This document shows, in pieces, positions 38,280 through 46,439 of a stretch of DNA of 64,000 nucleotides (its first letter is position 1; each line of letters opens with the position of its first letter). This DNA is from Prevotella sp. UBA1705. Lineage in GTDB: Bacteria > Bacteroidota > Bacteroidia > Bacteroidales > Bacteroidaceae. The position numbers and the translations under genes were made by a program. The notes beneath the pieces were generated by a model that was not told where the DNA came from, ran no database searches, and saw only the letters and a list, made by a program, of their open reading frames with translations. The stretch is from the NCBI GenBank assembly GCA_002317385.1, contig DCJH01000026.1, positions 55,839 through 119,838 of the forward strand, in the 5' to 3' direction.

Positions 38280-39356
38280 TTACTTAAGCGTTTCAATAAA
38301 TTTGTCAAACATGAACATGGTATCTACCGGCCCCGAACAAGCCTCTGGGTGGAACTGGCTCGTGAACCAGGGATTTACCTTGTGGCGAATGCCCTCATTG
38401 GAGCCGTCGTTCATGTTGACGAAGAGTTCTTCCCAGTCAGTGCCGAGCGTTTTGGCATCTACAGCATAACCATGGTTCTGCGACGTGATGTAGCATTTCT
38501 CTGTTCCTACCATGCGCACAGGCTGATTGTGGCTACGATGGCCATATTTGAGCTTGTAGATGTTGGCTCCGGCAGCCTTGCCCAACAGCTGATTGCCCAT
38601 GCAGATACCACAAATCGGCTTGCGATTCATACTCATCTGCTTTCGGATAATGTCCACAGCATCCTGACAGGTATCGGGGTCGCCAGGACCATTAGCCAGG
38701 AAGAGGCCGTCGTACTCCATCCCGGTGTAGTCGTAATTCCATGGCACCCGGATAACCTCTATGCCACGATTAATAAGACTTCGGATGATGTTGGCCTTCA
38801 CGCCGCAGTCTACCAAGACCACTTTCTTACCTGCACCTTCATTATATTTGACAATTTCCTTGCACGACACCTGGTCTACGAAGTTAATTCCCTCATAATT
38901 TGCCTCCGGAATATTGTTGGGCTCATCGTCAAAAATGATCTTACCCATCATCACACCATGCTCGCGCAACACTTTGGTCAGTTGTCGGGTATCAATGCCT
39001 GTGATGCCGGGAATATGCTCACGTCTCAGCCAATCGCCCAGACTCTCTACCGCATTCCAATGACTATAAAGCTCGCAATAGTCTGAAACAATGATTGCCG
39101 ACGCATAGATGCGGGCGCTCTCCATGAAGGTGGGGAGACCGTTTGCCTCAAAAGTAAACGGTGGCACACCATAGTTACCAACCAACGGGAAGGTGAGCGT
39201 CATGAGCTGACCGGCGTATGAGGGATCGGTGAGCGATTCCGGATAGCCCATCATGGCTGTATTGAACACTACTTCACCAGCTACAGGTGCGTCATATCCG
39301 AAGGACTGACCGTGAAATTCAGTCCCGTCAGATAATACCAGGGTTACATTCTTCAT
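38280..39356 (-). CDS. carA: Carbamoyl-phosphate synthase small subunit
   Basis: The 358-residue glutamine amidotransferase subunit releases ammonia for CarB. The N-terminal CarA domain is followed by a class I (triad) GATase domain: the oxyanion segment LANGPGDPDTC, nucleophile C252 in GICMGNQLLG, and the His/Glu pair in SQFHPEA. The usual GICLGHQ reads GICMGNQ here; the His to Asn change is outside the catalytic triad. It lies between the PurF-like gene (27-nt gap) and carB (10-nt gap). Confidence 0.97.
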   Translation of the reverse strand: MKNVTLVLSDGTEFHGQSFGYDAPVAGEVVFNTAMMGYPESLTDPSYAGQLMTLTFPLVGNYGVPPFTFEANGLPTFMESARIYASAIIVSDYCELYSHWNAVESLGDWLRREHIPGITGIDTRQLTKVLREHGVMMGKIIFDDEPNNIPEANYEGINFVDQVSCKEIVKYNEGAGKKVVLVDCGVKANIIRSLINRGIEVIRVPWNYDYTGMEYDGLFLANGPGDPDTCQDAVDIIRKQMSMNRKPICGICMGNQLLGKAAGANIYKLKYGHRSHNQPVRMVGTEKCYITSQNHGYAVDAKTLGTDWEELFVNMNDGSNEGIRHKVNPWFTSQFHPEACSGPVDTMFMFDKFIETLK

Positions 39357-39383
39357 CTTATAGTTTGTTTTAAGATTGCTAAT

Positions 39384-41282
39384 TTAAATCTTATCTTCGT
39401 ACTGATAGACATTCTCCACATAGTTGACAAATGCCTGATTGCACATCTTGGTGCCACCCGGAGTGGGATAATGTCCGGTGAAATACCAGTCTCCCTTGTT
39501 CTGGGGAATAGCGCTATGGAGTCCTTCGATAGATTGGAACACGATTTCTATCGGTGTGCTCATGCCCTCAGGTCGTAGCATCTCTACAATCTTATTGTTG
39601 ATTTCCTCAACCGTAAAGGGCTCGTAGACCTCACGCACGCAGTTCTTCATTTCAGCCTTTGGCTTCTTGAGCTCCGCCTTGCAAGCCTGATACACCTTCT
39701 GGACAATATCATGCTTCTGATGCTCCTTCAGCAATTCAATGGTTGCGCGGAATGCACAGAACTCTTCCAGTCGTGCCATATCGATGCCATAGTAGTCTGG
39801 AAAGCGAATCTGCGGCGCTGAACTTACAATGACAATCTTTTTGGGATGCAATCGATCGAGGATATGAAGGATACTCTCTTTCAGCGTTGTGCCTCGAACA
39901 ATACTATCGTCTATAATTACAAGATTATCCTGATGAGGGCGGACACTGCCGTAGGTTATATCATAAACATGAGACACAAGGTCGTTGCGCGCATTGCCCT
40001 CAGTGATAAACGTACGCAACTTGATATCCTTCCATGCCACTTTTTCAGAACGAACATAGTCGTCCAATATCTCCTGCAACTCCTCATGGGTTGGAATATG
40101 TCCCAGAGATTCTATCTTCTGAATCTTCTGTTCATTCATATATCGCTTGAAACCATCCAACAATCCGTAGTACGCCACTTCGGCAGTATTAGGGATATAA
40201 GAGAAAACCGTGTTGCTGATGTCATATTCTATCGTGCGCAACACTTGTGGAGTAAGTTGCTCTCCGAGTTTCTTACGCTCCTGATAGATACTGAAATCGG
40301 AGCCTCTGGAAAAGTAGATACGTTCGAAAGAGCATGCATAGTTAGCTCGCGGTTCAATGATCTGCTTGACAACAGTCTCACCATTGCTTCGAACAATCAT
40401 AGCTGAACCTGCAGGAAGTTCCTCAATATCTTCATATTCCAAGTCGAATGTGGTCTGCAACACAGGTCGTTCTGAAGCTAACACTACCACTTCATCGTTC
40501 TTATAATAGAAAGCCGGCCGAATACCATGGGGGTCGCGCATAGCAAACATCTCTCCACTTCCCGTTATTCCTGTAACGACATAGCCACCATCGAAACGAC
40601 CCATGGTGGAACTGAGCACGTTCTCCATCAATACATGCTGATCGATATAGCTGGTAATCTCCTCCCCTTCAAGCCCCCTTTCCTGAGCTTGGATAAAGTT
40701 TCGCTCAACTTCCCGGTCCAAACGATGTCCCATAAACTCCAGCATGATATAACTATCACTATAGATTCTCGGGCATTGACCTTGTTGTGTTAGATGATTG
40801 AATACCTCATCCACATTGGTCATGTTGTAGTTTCCACATAGACAGAGATTCTTTGCCCTCCAATTGTTTCTTCTCAAGAAAGGATGAACATACTTAATTC
40901 CACTTTTCCCAGTTGTGGAATAGCGCAGATGACCCATATAGAGTTCACCGGCAAAGGGGAGTTCGGCATAGTCATTGGGCTCTGTAATGCCATTCTCCAT
41001 AAATGCTTGCCGAATCTGCTTGTGCGCAGCACCAAAGATTTCAGTAATTGCGTTCGAGCCTTCAGCCCTCTCTCTGAACATGTACTCGTTTCCGGGCTCT
41101 GTATTTAACTTCACAGAAGCTAAACCTGCACCTTCTTGTCCACGATTATGCTCCTTCTCCATCATGAGATAAAGCTTGTTCAAGCCATACATCCAAGTGC
41201 CATATTTATGCTGGTAATAACTGAGCGGCTTGAGCAATCTCACCATTGCAACACCACAATCCTCATGAATATCTCTTTCCAT
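39384..41282 (-). CDS. PurF-like class II amidotransferase, long form
   Basis: The 632-residue protein has the two amidophosphoribosyltransferase domains: an N-terminal Ntn-type glutaminase and a C-terminal PRPP-binding domain with NLVIIDDSIVRGTT. Ordinary PurF is about 470-500 residues; the extra length lies in lineage-specific insertions and a C-terminal tail. The nucleophile would be C9 (HEDCGVAMV), so an 8-residue propeptide must be removed to expose it. PurF makes 5-phosphoribosylamine in purine synthesis. Its position ahead of carA-carB suggests co-regulated nucleotide synthesis. Whether it is the only PurF of the cell cannot be seen. Confidence 0.85.
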   Translation of the reverse strand: MERDIHEDCGVAMVRLLKPLSYYQHKYGTWMYGLNKLYLMMEKEHNRGQEGAGLASVKLNTEPGNEYMFRERAEGSNAITEIFGAAHKQIRQAFMENGITEPNDYAELPFAGELYMGHLRYSTTGKSGIKYVHPFLRRNNWRAKNLCLCGNYNMTNVDEVFNHLTQQGQCPRIYSDSYIMLEFMGHRLDREVERNFIQAQERGLEGEEITSYIDQHVLMENVLSSTMGRFDGGYVVTGITGSGEMFAMRDPHGIRPAFYYKNDEVVVLASERPVLQTTFDLEYEDIEELPAGSAMIVRSNGETVVKQIIEPRANYACSFERIYFSRGSDFSIYQERKKLGEQLTPQVLRTIEYDISNTVFSYIPNTAEVAYYGLLDGFKRYMNEQKIQKIESLGHIPTHEELQEILDDYVRSEKVAWKDIKLRTFITEGNARNDLVSHVYDITYGSVRPHQDNLVIIDDSIVRGTTLKESILHILDRLHPKKIVIVSSAPQIRFPDYYGIDMARLEEFCAFRATIELLKEHQKHDIVQKVYQACKAELKKPKAEMKNCVREVYEPFTVEEINNKIVEMLRPEGMSTPIEIVFQSIEGLHSAIPQNKGDWYFTGHYPTPGGTKMCNQAFVNYVENVYQYEDKI

Positions 41283-41300
41283 TTGTTTCCCGAAGACATT

Positions 41301-41357
41301 AAAAAAAAGATTGAAATATCAAAGATTACACGTAGGCAATGATTAATATTTCAATCT
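41301..41357 (-). terminator. Terminator or attenuator before the PurF-like gene
   Basis: On the minus strand AGATTGAAATAT (41357-41346) pairs perfectly with ATATTTCAATCT (41319-41308) across a 26-nt loop, then a run of T (41307-41301). It begins 47 nt after the Wza-like stop and ends only 19 nt before the PurF-like ATG. Confidence 0.65.
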
Positions 41358-41403
41358 CTTCATATTTCTATAATATTTAAACGGCTGGTCTCTATTATAT
41401 GAT

Positions 41404-42201
41404 TTATCTCAGAATATTGACAAGTAACGAAGCGATAGAGGTCACGATTCCAATAAACGAGAACCAGATTGTTGTGCTACTACCAATCGCCGAGTTCTTG
41501 GCTTTCACTTGGTTAGGCTCAACATATATAATATCGTTTTGCTGCAAATAATAATATGGTGAATTGAAGAGGTTACCATCGTTCAGATTGATACGCGTGG
41601 CATGCTTCTCGCCATTGGCGTCTTCACGAATCAATAACACGTTATTTCGTTTACCATATATGCTAAGGTCACCAGCAGAAGCCAGTGCTTCGATGATACT
41701 CATCTTTTCTGTGCTAACCGGGATGACGTTGGGGGAGCCAACTTCACCGATAACTGTCACGCGATAGCTGGACATTCTTACTGTCACGATCGGGTTCTCC
41801 TTTGCATTCAAGTAAGGCATTACCTTACTTTTTATTAAATCTTCACACTGGGTCTTAGTCATTCCAGCAACATGTAATTTACCAACAATCGGGAAATTAA
41901 TATTACCATCATTATCAACCAGATAACCCTGAAGTGATGAACCAGAGGTAGTAAGCTGGCCATTCGTACCTACCGTGTTGCTCACAGCGAGGTTGAAAGG
42001 TGCAGATGCTTCCGGATTGGAAGTTAAAACGGTGATGGTCAACTGGTCTTTCGGCATGATATGCGCATCGTAAAGACCACGGGATGCAGCCAGACTGATA
42101 GAATCAATATTCTGGAAATAAGCTACCTGCTTGGAGCCAGAGCAACTGCCGATGAGCATAATCATGGCCAACAGGACAAAGGGAATTAATAATTTCTTCA
42201 T
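41404..42201 (-). CDS. Wza-type polysaccharide export lipoprotein
   Basis: The 265-residue protein has a lipoprotein signal (lipobox IGSC, Cys20) and a Poly_export domain (IMPKDQLTITVL), followed by SLBB-type beta-grasp domains (GYLVDNDGNINFPIVGKL; YRVTVIGEVGSPNVIP). A C-terminal membrane helix (about 243-262) is where Wza forms its outer-membrane helical barrel. It should form the outer-membrane pore for capsule or exopolysaccharide. No tyrosine kinase Wzc or glycosyltransferase is adjacent; the nearest glycan genes are 35 kb away in this window. A good promoter precedes it. Confidence 0.88.
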   Translation of the reverse strand: MKKLLIPFVLLAMIMLIGSCSGSKQVAYFQNIDSISLAASRGLYDAHIMPKDQLTITVLTSNPEASAPFNLAVSNTVGTNGQLTTSGSSLQGYLVDNDGNINFPIVGKLHVAGMTKTQCEDLIKSKVMPYLNAKENPIVTVRMSSYRVTVIGEVGSPNVIPVSTEKMSIIEALASAGDLSIYGKRNNVLLIREDANGEKHATRINLNDGNLFNSPYYYLQQNDIIYVEPNQVKAKNSAIGSSTTIWFSFIGIVTSIASLLVNILR

Positions 42202-42232
42202 GATTTAGTGACTGTTATTCTCTAATTTACCG

Positions 42233-42264
42233 CAAAAGTACTACTAATTTTCCAAAGTTACAAA
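42233..42264 (-). promoter_or_regulatory. Promoter of the Wza-like gene
   Basis: On the minus strand TTTG (42264-42261), 20 nt, TACTTTTG (42240-42233); the ATG at 42201 follows 31 nt later. Confidence 0.75.
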
Positions 42265-42301
42265 TAAAAATTGTTTTAATTTATAGCATCATTCTCATGA
42301 A

Positions 42302-42340
42302 TAATAAAAATAAATAAAGGTGAAGGCCGTAGCCCCCACC
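42302..42340 (-). terminator. uxaC terminator
   Basis: On the minus strand a 9-bp stem with two G-U pairs and a TACG loop (42340-42319) is followed by TTTATTTATTTTTATT. Confidence 0.8.
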
Positions 42341-42371
42341 CATTTATGTTTTTGAGATGCAGTAAAATCTA

Positions 42372-43775
42372 TTAATAAAACTTGAAGTATCGTCTTGCAT
42401 TGTTATAAGAGATATCTTCTACCATACGACTCAAAACTTCCATGTCATGGGGCAGAAGTCCATTCTCCACATCGTTTCCAAGGAGATTGCAAAGTAGACG
42501 ACGGAAATACTCATGACGTGGATAACTCAGGAAAGAACGGCTATCGGTCAGCATACCAACAAAGCGAGAAAGGAGTCCAAGTACGGATAGCGCATTCAAC
42601 TGTTTGGTCATACCGTCCAGTTGATCATTAAACCACCAACCTGACCCAAACTGAATCTTTCCGGGTTCCGACCCATCCTGGAAGTTTCCCAGCATTGTTG
42701 CGATAACTTCGTTGGCACAAGGATTCAAAGTATAAAGTATCGTGCGAGCCAGTTTCTTCTGCAAATTCAACTCATTCAGGAAGTGACTCATGGCACGGGC
42801 TGTATTGAACTCACCGATAGAATCAAATCCAGTATCAGCCCCAAGCTGGTTATACATCAACGTATTGTTGTCGCGAATCGCACCATAATGATATTGCTGC
42901 GTCCAGCCAGCCTCGTAGTCCATCAAAGCACAGTCCTTCAAGAAAGCATGCTTATACTGGCGAACCTCCACCGTAGACAACTGCAAACCACGCAATGCCT
43001 TAGAGAAGATGGTCTCTATCTGTGAGTCTGTATAATCGTCATCATAGAATTCCTCGATTCCATGGTCCGAAAGCTTGCAGCCATTCTCAGCAAAGAAGTC
43101 GTGGCGCTTCTGCAAAGCGTCTAACATATGCTTGTAACTGTCCACCGAAATCTCGCTGACTTCAGATAACTTCTTCATATAGTCCGCAAAATCAGGCTTT
43201 TCTATGTTCATCGCCTTGTCAGGACGCCATGCCGGAATCATCTTGATCTCAAAACCACTCTCACGAGTAGACTTGTGATAGCGCAGGTCATCCACAGGGT
43301 CATCGGTAGTGCATACACACTCCACATGATATTTACGCATAAAACCGCGGGCACTATATTCCGACAGCTGCAACTTCTCGTTGCACTCATCGAATATTTC
43401 TCTTGCTGTTGCCGGGGACAATTGCTTGGTGATGCCAAAGCCGGTCTTCAACTCCAAGTGCGACCAGTGGTACAAAGGATTACGGAATGTATATGGAACA
43501 GTCTCCGCCCATTTCTCGAATTTCTCCCAGTCGCTTGTCTCATCTCCTGTGCAATATTTCTCGTCTACGCCATTGGTGCGCATTGCCCGCCATTTGTAGT
43601 GATCGCCACCAAGCCACAGTTCAGTAATGCTACGGAACTTGTGGTCCTCTGCCACCATCTGAGGCACCAAGTGACAGTGGTAATCGATGATCGGCATCTT
43701 GGCCGCATGGTTGTGATACAACTCCTGCGCCGTAATAGTGTCGAGCAAGAAGTTTTCGTCCATGAACTGTTTCAT
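42372..43775 (-). CDS. uxaC: Glucuronate isomerase
   Basis: The 467-residue enzyme isomerises D-glucuronate to fructuronate and D-galacturonate to tagaturonate, the first step of hexuronate use. It belongs to the amidohydrolase superfamily; the zinc pair His-x-His is in IIDYHCHLVP (H33, H35). Other markers are WLGGDHYKWRAMR, CTTDDPVDDL, and the C-terminal RFVGMLTDSRSFLSYPRHEYFRR. It is transcribed alone, with its own promoter and terminator. The SGNH rhamnogalacturonan-esterase-like gene at 54226 fits with pectin or hexuronate use. Confidence 0.97.
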   Translation of the reverse strand: MKQFMDENFLLDTITAQELYHNHAAKMPIIDYHCHLVPQMVAEDHKFRSITELWLGGDHYKWRAMRTNGVDEKYCTGDETSDWEKFEKWAETVPYTFRNPLYHWSHLELKTGFGITKQLSPATAREIFDECNEKLQLSEYSARGFMRKYHVECVCTTDDPVDDLRYHKSTRESGFEIKMIPAWRPDKAMNIEKPDFADYMKKLSEVSEISVDSYKHMLDALQKRHDFFAENGCKLSDHGIEEFYDDDYTDSQIETIFSKALRGLQLSTVEVRQYKHAFLKDCALMDYEAGWTQQYHYGAIRDNNTLMYNQLGADTGFDSIGEFNTARAMSHFLNELNLQKKLARTILYTLNPCANEVIATMLGNFQDGSEPGKIQFGSGWWFNDQLDGMTKQLNALSVLGLLSRFVGMLTDSRSFLSYPRHEYFRRLLCNLLGNDVENGLLPHDMEVLSRMVEDISYNNARRYFKFY

Positions 43776-43821
43776 AATCTGTTAATTGATTTGTTTTATA
43801 AAATTATTGAGATTGTTTCTG

Positions 43822-43853
43822 CAAAAATAGCACAAATAATTTGAAATGTCAAG
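43822..43853 (-). promoter_or_regulatory. uxaC promoter
   Basis: On the minus strand CTTG (43853-43850), 20 nt, TATTTTTG (43829-43822). It overlaps the divergent ansA promoter by 14 bp. Confidence 0.7.
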
Positions 43854-43870
43854 GCTTTTAACTATATTTG
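43840..43870 (+). promoter_or_regulatory. ansA promoter
   Basis: TTTG (43840-43843), 19 nt, TATATTTG (43863-43870); the ATG at 43890 follows 19 nt later. Confidence 0.75.
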
Positions 43871-43889
43871 CACAAAATATTTAGGGCAA

Positions 43890-44915
43890 ATGAACAAAGT
43901 ATTGCTTATCTATACTGGAGGCACAATTGGCATGGGAAAAAACTCTCTAACGGGAGCCTTAGAACCCCTCGACTTCAACCATTTGGTTGATTCTATGCCC
44001 GAATTTAAGCTTATCAAGACCGATATTGATATCTACCAATTCACCCCTCCGATAGATTCCAGCGACATGGCGCCCGACAAATGGGCTCAATTGGTGCGTA
44101 TCATCATGAGAAACTACGCCAAATACGATGGCTTTGTCATTCTTCATGGCACAGACACCATGTCTTACACCGCCTCTGCCCTATCTTTCATGCTTGAGAA
44201 TCTCACCAAGCCCGTTATCCTTACCGGCTCTCAACTTCCCATCGGACAGTTGCGCACCGACGGCAAGGAGAATCTCATCACCAGTATAGAGCTCGCGGCT
44301 CTCAAAGACGCTAACGGTAATGCGCGTGTCCCGGAGGTGAGCATCTATTTCAGCGGGAGACTTATCCGGGGTAACCGTTCCACGAAAATCAATGCCGACG
44401 GGTTTCATGCCTTTGAATCGTTCAACTATCCCCACCTCTGCGATACTGGTGTGACCTTCACGTTCCACGATCACCACATCTTGCGCCCCAACTTCGAAAA
44501 GAATATGATTGCACACCTGGCAATGGATCCCAACGTTGTAGTGTTTAGTCTGTTTCCAGGTGTTCAGGAGCATATTATTAACAATGTGTTGCTTTCCAAA
44601 GAAGTGCGCGGCATTGTGATGCGTACATTTGGCAGTGGAAATGCACCGCAGGCCCCCTGGCTACAGCACACTTTGCGCGAAGCGATCAAACGTGGAATTG
44701 TGGTGGTGAACATCAGTCAGTGTGTCGCCGGAAGTGTGGAGATGGCACGGTATGACACTGGATGCCAGCTCAAACAAACCGGAGTGGTCTCCGGTTATGA
44801 CTCAACGGTAGAGGCTGCCGTCACCAAACTCATGTTCCTTCTGGCCCGCCACAAGGATCCCAACGTAATCCGAGGACTCATGAACCGATCTTTGGCAGGC
44901 GAGATCAGTGTCTGA
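43890..44915 (+). CDS. ansA: L-asparaginase, type I
   Basis: The 341-residue enzyme hydrolyses asparagine to aspartate and ammonia. The N-terminal nucleophile motif is YTGGTIGMG (T12) and the second active-site motif is LHGTDTMSYTASAL. No signal peptide is present, so it is the cytoplasmic form. The C-terminal domain carries the GVVSGYDSTVEAAVTKL allosteric and dimer region. It is divergent from uxaC, with overlapping promoters. Confidence 0.96.
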   Translation: MNKVLLIYTGGTIGMGKNSLTGALEPLDFNHLVDSMPEFKLIKTDIDIYQFTPPIDSSDMAPDKWAQLVRIIMRNYAKYDGFVILHGTDTMSYTASALSFMLENLTKPVILTGSQLPIGQLRTDGKENLITSIELAALKDANGNARVPEVSIYFSGRLIRGNRSTKINADGFHAFESFNYPHLCDTGVTFTFHDHHILRPNFEKNMIAHLAMDPNVVVFSLFPGVQEHIINNVLLSKEVRGIVMRTFGSGNAPQAPWLQHTLREAIKRGIVVVNISQCVAGSVEMARYDTGCQLKQTGVVSGYDSTVEAAVTKLMFLLARHKDPNVIRGLMNRSLAGEISV

Positions 44916-45000
44916 ATCGGGCGGACTTCCCTTTTCCTTCTCTCCATATATAATATGGGTGATCCAGACGGGATTCCGTTATCTCAGGGCTATAAATAGA

Positions 45001-45035
45001 ACAAGGGTCGCAAACATCAAGTTTGCGACCCTTGT
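45001..45035. terminator. Hairpin between ansA and the L28/L33 operon
   Basis: A perfect 15-bp stem (ACAAGGGTCGCAAAC / GTTTGCGACCCTTGT) with a 5-nt loop. On the minus strand TCTATTTATAG follows, so it fits best as terminator of the ribosomal protein genes, and can also stop ansA transcripts. Confidence 0.8.
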
Positions 45036-45053
45036 CATGATATCTCGTGATAT

Positions 45054-45212
45054 TTATTTCTTGAAGAAGTCCTTAACGGCCTCGTTAGGAACCATCTGCT
45101 CATCGAAAGTGTAAGCACCGGTCTTGGGGCTCTTCACCATCTTGATAACCTTTGAATATGCGCGACCATCCATAGATCCTTCATGAAGGGTAGCGACCGC
45201 TTTTTTTGCCAT
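45054..45212 (-). CDS. DUF4295 small ribosome-associated protein
   Basis: A 52-residue basic protein, MAKKAVATLHEGSMDGRAYS at the start and AVKDFFKK at the end, ATG at 45212. The family (DUF4295) is restricted to Bacteroidetes and is regularly encoded after L28 and L33. From memory it has been reported as a large-subunit ribosomal protein (bL38) in a Flavobacterium ribosome; that identification should be confirmed. In related genomes ftsY usually follows this gene, but here a terminator and the convergent ansA follow instead. Confidence 0.85.
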   Translation of the reverse strand: MAKKAVATLHEGSMDGRAYSKVIKMVKSPKTGAYTFDEQMVPNEAVKDFFKK

Positions 45213-45244
45213 AGTTTATCTTCGTTAATTGGTTTTGTGTAAGA

Positions 45245-45433
45245 TTACTTAATCTCCTTGTGGAGAGTCATCTTCTTCATGATAGGATTATACTTCATGA
45301 GCTCAAGACGCTCAGGAGTATTCTTACGATTCTTTGTAGTGATATAACGGCTGGTACCGGCGAGACCAGAGTTCTTCATCTCTGTGCACTCCAATATAAC
45401 CTGCACTCTATTACCCTTAGCTTTCTTTGCCAT
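45245..45433 (-). CDS. rpmG: 50S ribosomal protein L33
   Basis: The 62-residue protein has the bL33 pattern ([44 protein letters not shown] end). The zinc-binding CxxC pairs are missing: only one Cys (C16) remains, so this is the C-minus type. It lies 5 nt after rpmB and 32 nt before the DUF4295 gene. Confidence 0.97.
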   Translation of the reverse strand: MAKKAKGNRVQVILECTEMKNSGLAGTSRYITTKNRKNTPERLELMKYNPIMKKMTLHKEIK

Positions 45434-45438
45434 GATGA

Positions 45439-45702
45439 TTATTCTCCTATAACTTTAATGTCCTTCCAGTCGCAATAACCATTGGCAACTGCCTGCTTCA
45501 AAGCAGCATCAAGACCTACCTTATTAATAAGACGGAGACCAGCAGCACTGATCTTGAGTGAAATCCAGCAACCTTCCTCTACATAGTAGAACTTCTTGCT
45601 GAAGAGGTTTACGTCAAAGCTTCTCTTCGTACGGTGCTTTGAGTGAGACACATTACAACCTATCTGTGCCTTCTTTCCTGTGATCTGACAAATCTTAGAC
45701 AT
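45439..45702 (-). CDS. rpmB: 50S ribosomal protein L28
   Basis: The protein has 87 residues from the ATG at 45702 ([20 protein letters not shown]), the conserved start; an upstream in-frame start is not conserved. SHRTKRSF-type residues appear as [15 protein letters not shown], and the C-terminus [13 protein letters not shown] is typical. It heads the operon rpmB-rpmG-DUF4295 with a strong promoter 50-80 nt upstream. Confidence 0.97.
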   Translation of the reverse strand: MSKICQITGKKAQIGCNVSHSKHRTKRSFDVNLFSKKFYYVEEGCWISLKISAAGLRLINKVGLDAALKQAVANGYCDWKDIKVIGE

Positions 45703-45753
45703 TGCTATTCTTTGTTTTTGATTTCGATTTTGATACTTATTCCAAACAGTGTG

Positions 45754-45784
45754 CAAAATTACAAATATTTTCTAAAACAGCAAA
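45754..45784 (-). promoter_or_regulatory. rpmB operon promoter
   Basis: On the minus strand TTTG (45784-45781), 19 nt, TAATTTTG (45761-45754). Confidence 0.75.
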
Positions 45785-45930
45785 ATATTTGCTGCAAGAA
45801 ATACTGTTTTTAAGCTATTTTAATTGAAAAGGGAAGTCGTTGTCGTTCAGCACAGAATCTTTTGAGAAGACGAAAGGATGACAATGCACCCATGCGATGC
45901 CATCCCCATCGTATTGTCAAGTTCTCTCCC

Positions 45931-46437
45931 CTACTCTGTTTCGGCAAGATGCTTCTCTCGCAAATAGGCCAAAAAGAGCGAAAGGGCCTTATTGGTGGCA
46001 ATGGCCAGATTGATGTCGCGCCCGAAATCCTCGGTCAACTTGAAGGCTCTCACCTCCTCTTTGCTGCCATAGCCTATCCAGATGGTTCCCACAGGAATCT
46101 CCGACGTACCGCCAGTAGGCCCAGCCACGCCCGTGGCCGATATGGCAAAGGTACAGTTCAGGGCCTCGCAGGCGCCCACCACCATGGCCTTAGCCACATT
46201 CTCACTCACAGCAGTCTCGGCCTCAAGCACCTCATGGGGAACGTGGAGAATATTCTCCTTCACCTCATTGGTATAGGAGATAATTCCACCTTTATAATAA
46301 TTGGAGGCACCCGGCACAGCAATGATAGCCTCAGCAATGCGTCCACCCGTACAGCTCTCGGCTGTTCCCAGGGTCGCATTCAATGAATAGAGAGCCTCTT
46401 GGATATTCCGGCTCAACACCTTACTTTCGAATTCCAT
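45931..46437 (-). CDS. pncC: Nicotinamide-nucleotide amidase (CinA C-terminal type)
   Basis: The 168-residue protein is a stand-alone CinA C-terminal domain. TAESCTGGRIAEAI (residues 25-38, with the active-site Ser28), GIISYTNEVKENIL and SATGVAGPTGGT are signature segments. Known members deamidate nicotinamide mononucleotide, recycling NAD. The N-terminal CinA domain is absent. It starts 2 nt after the tsaD stop and is co-transcribed with it. Confidence 0.9.
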   Translation of the reverse strand: MEFESKVLSRNIQEALYSLNATLGTAESCTGGRIAEAIIAVPGASNYYKGGIISYTNEVKENILHVPHEVLEAETAVSENVAKAMVVGACEALNCTFAISATGVAGPTGGTSEIPVGTIWIGYGSKEEVRAFKLTEDFGRDINLAIATNKALSLFLAYLREKHLAETE

Positions 46438-46439
46438 AC

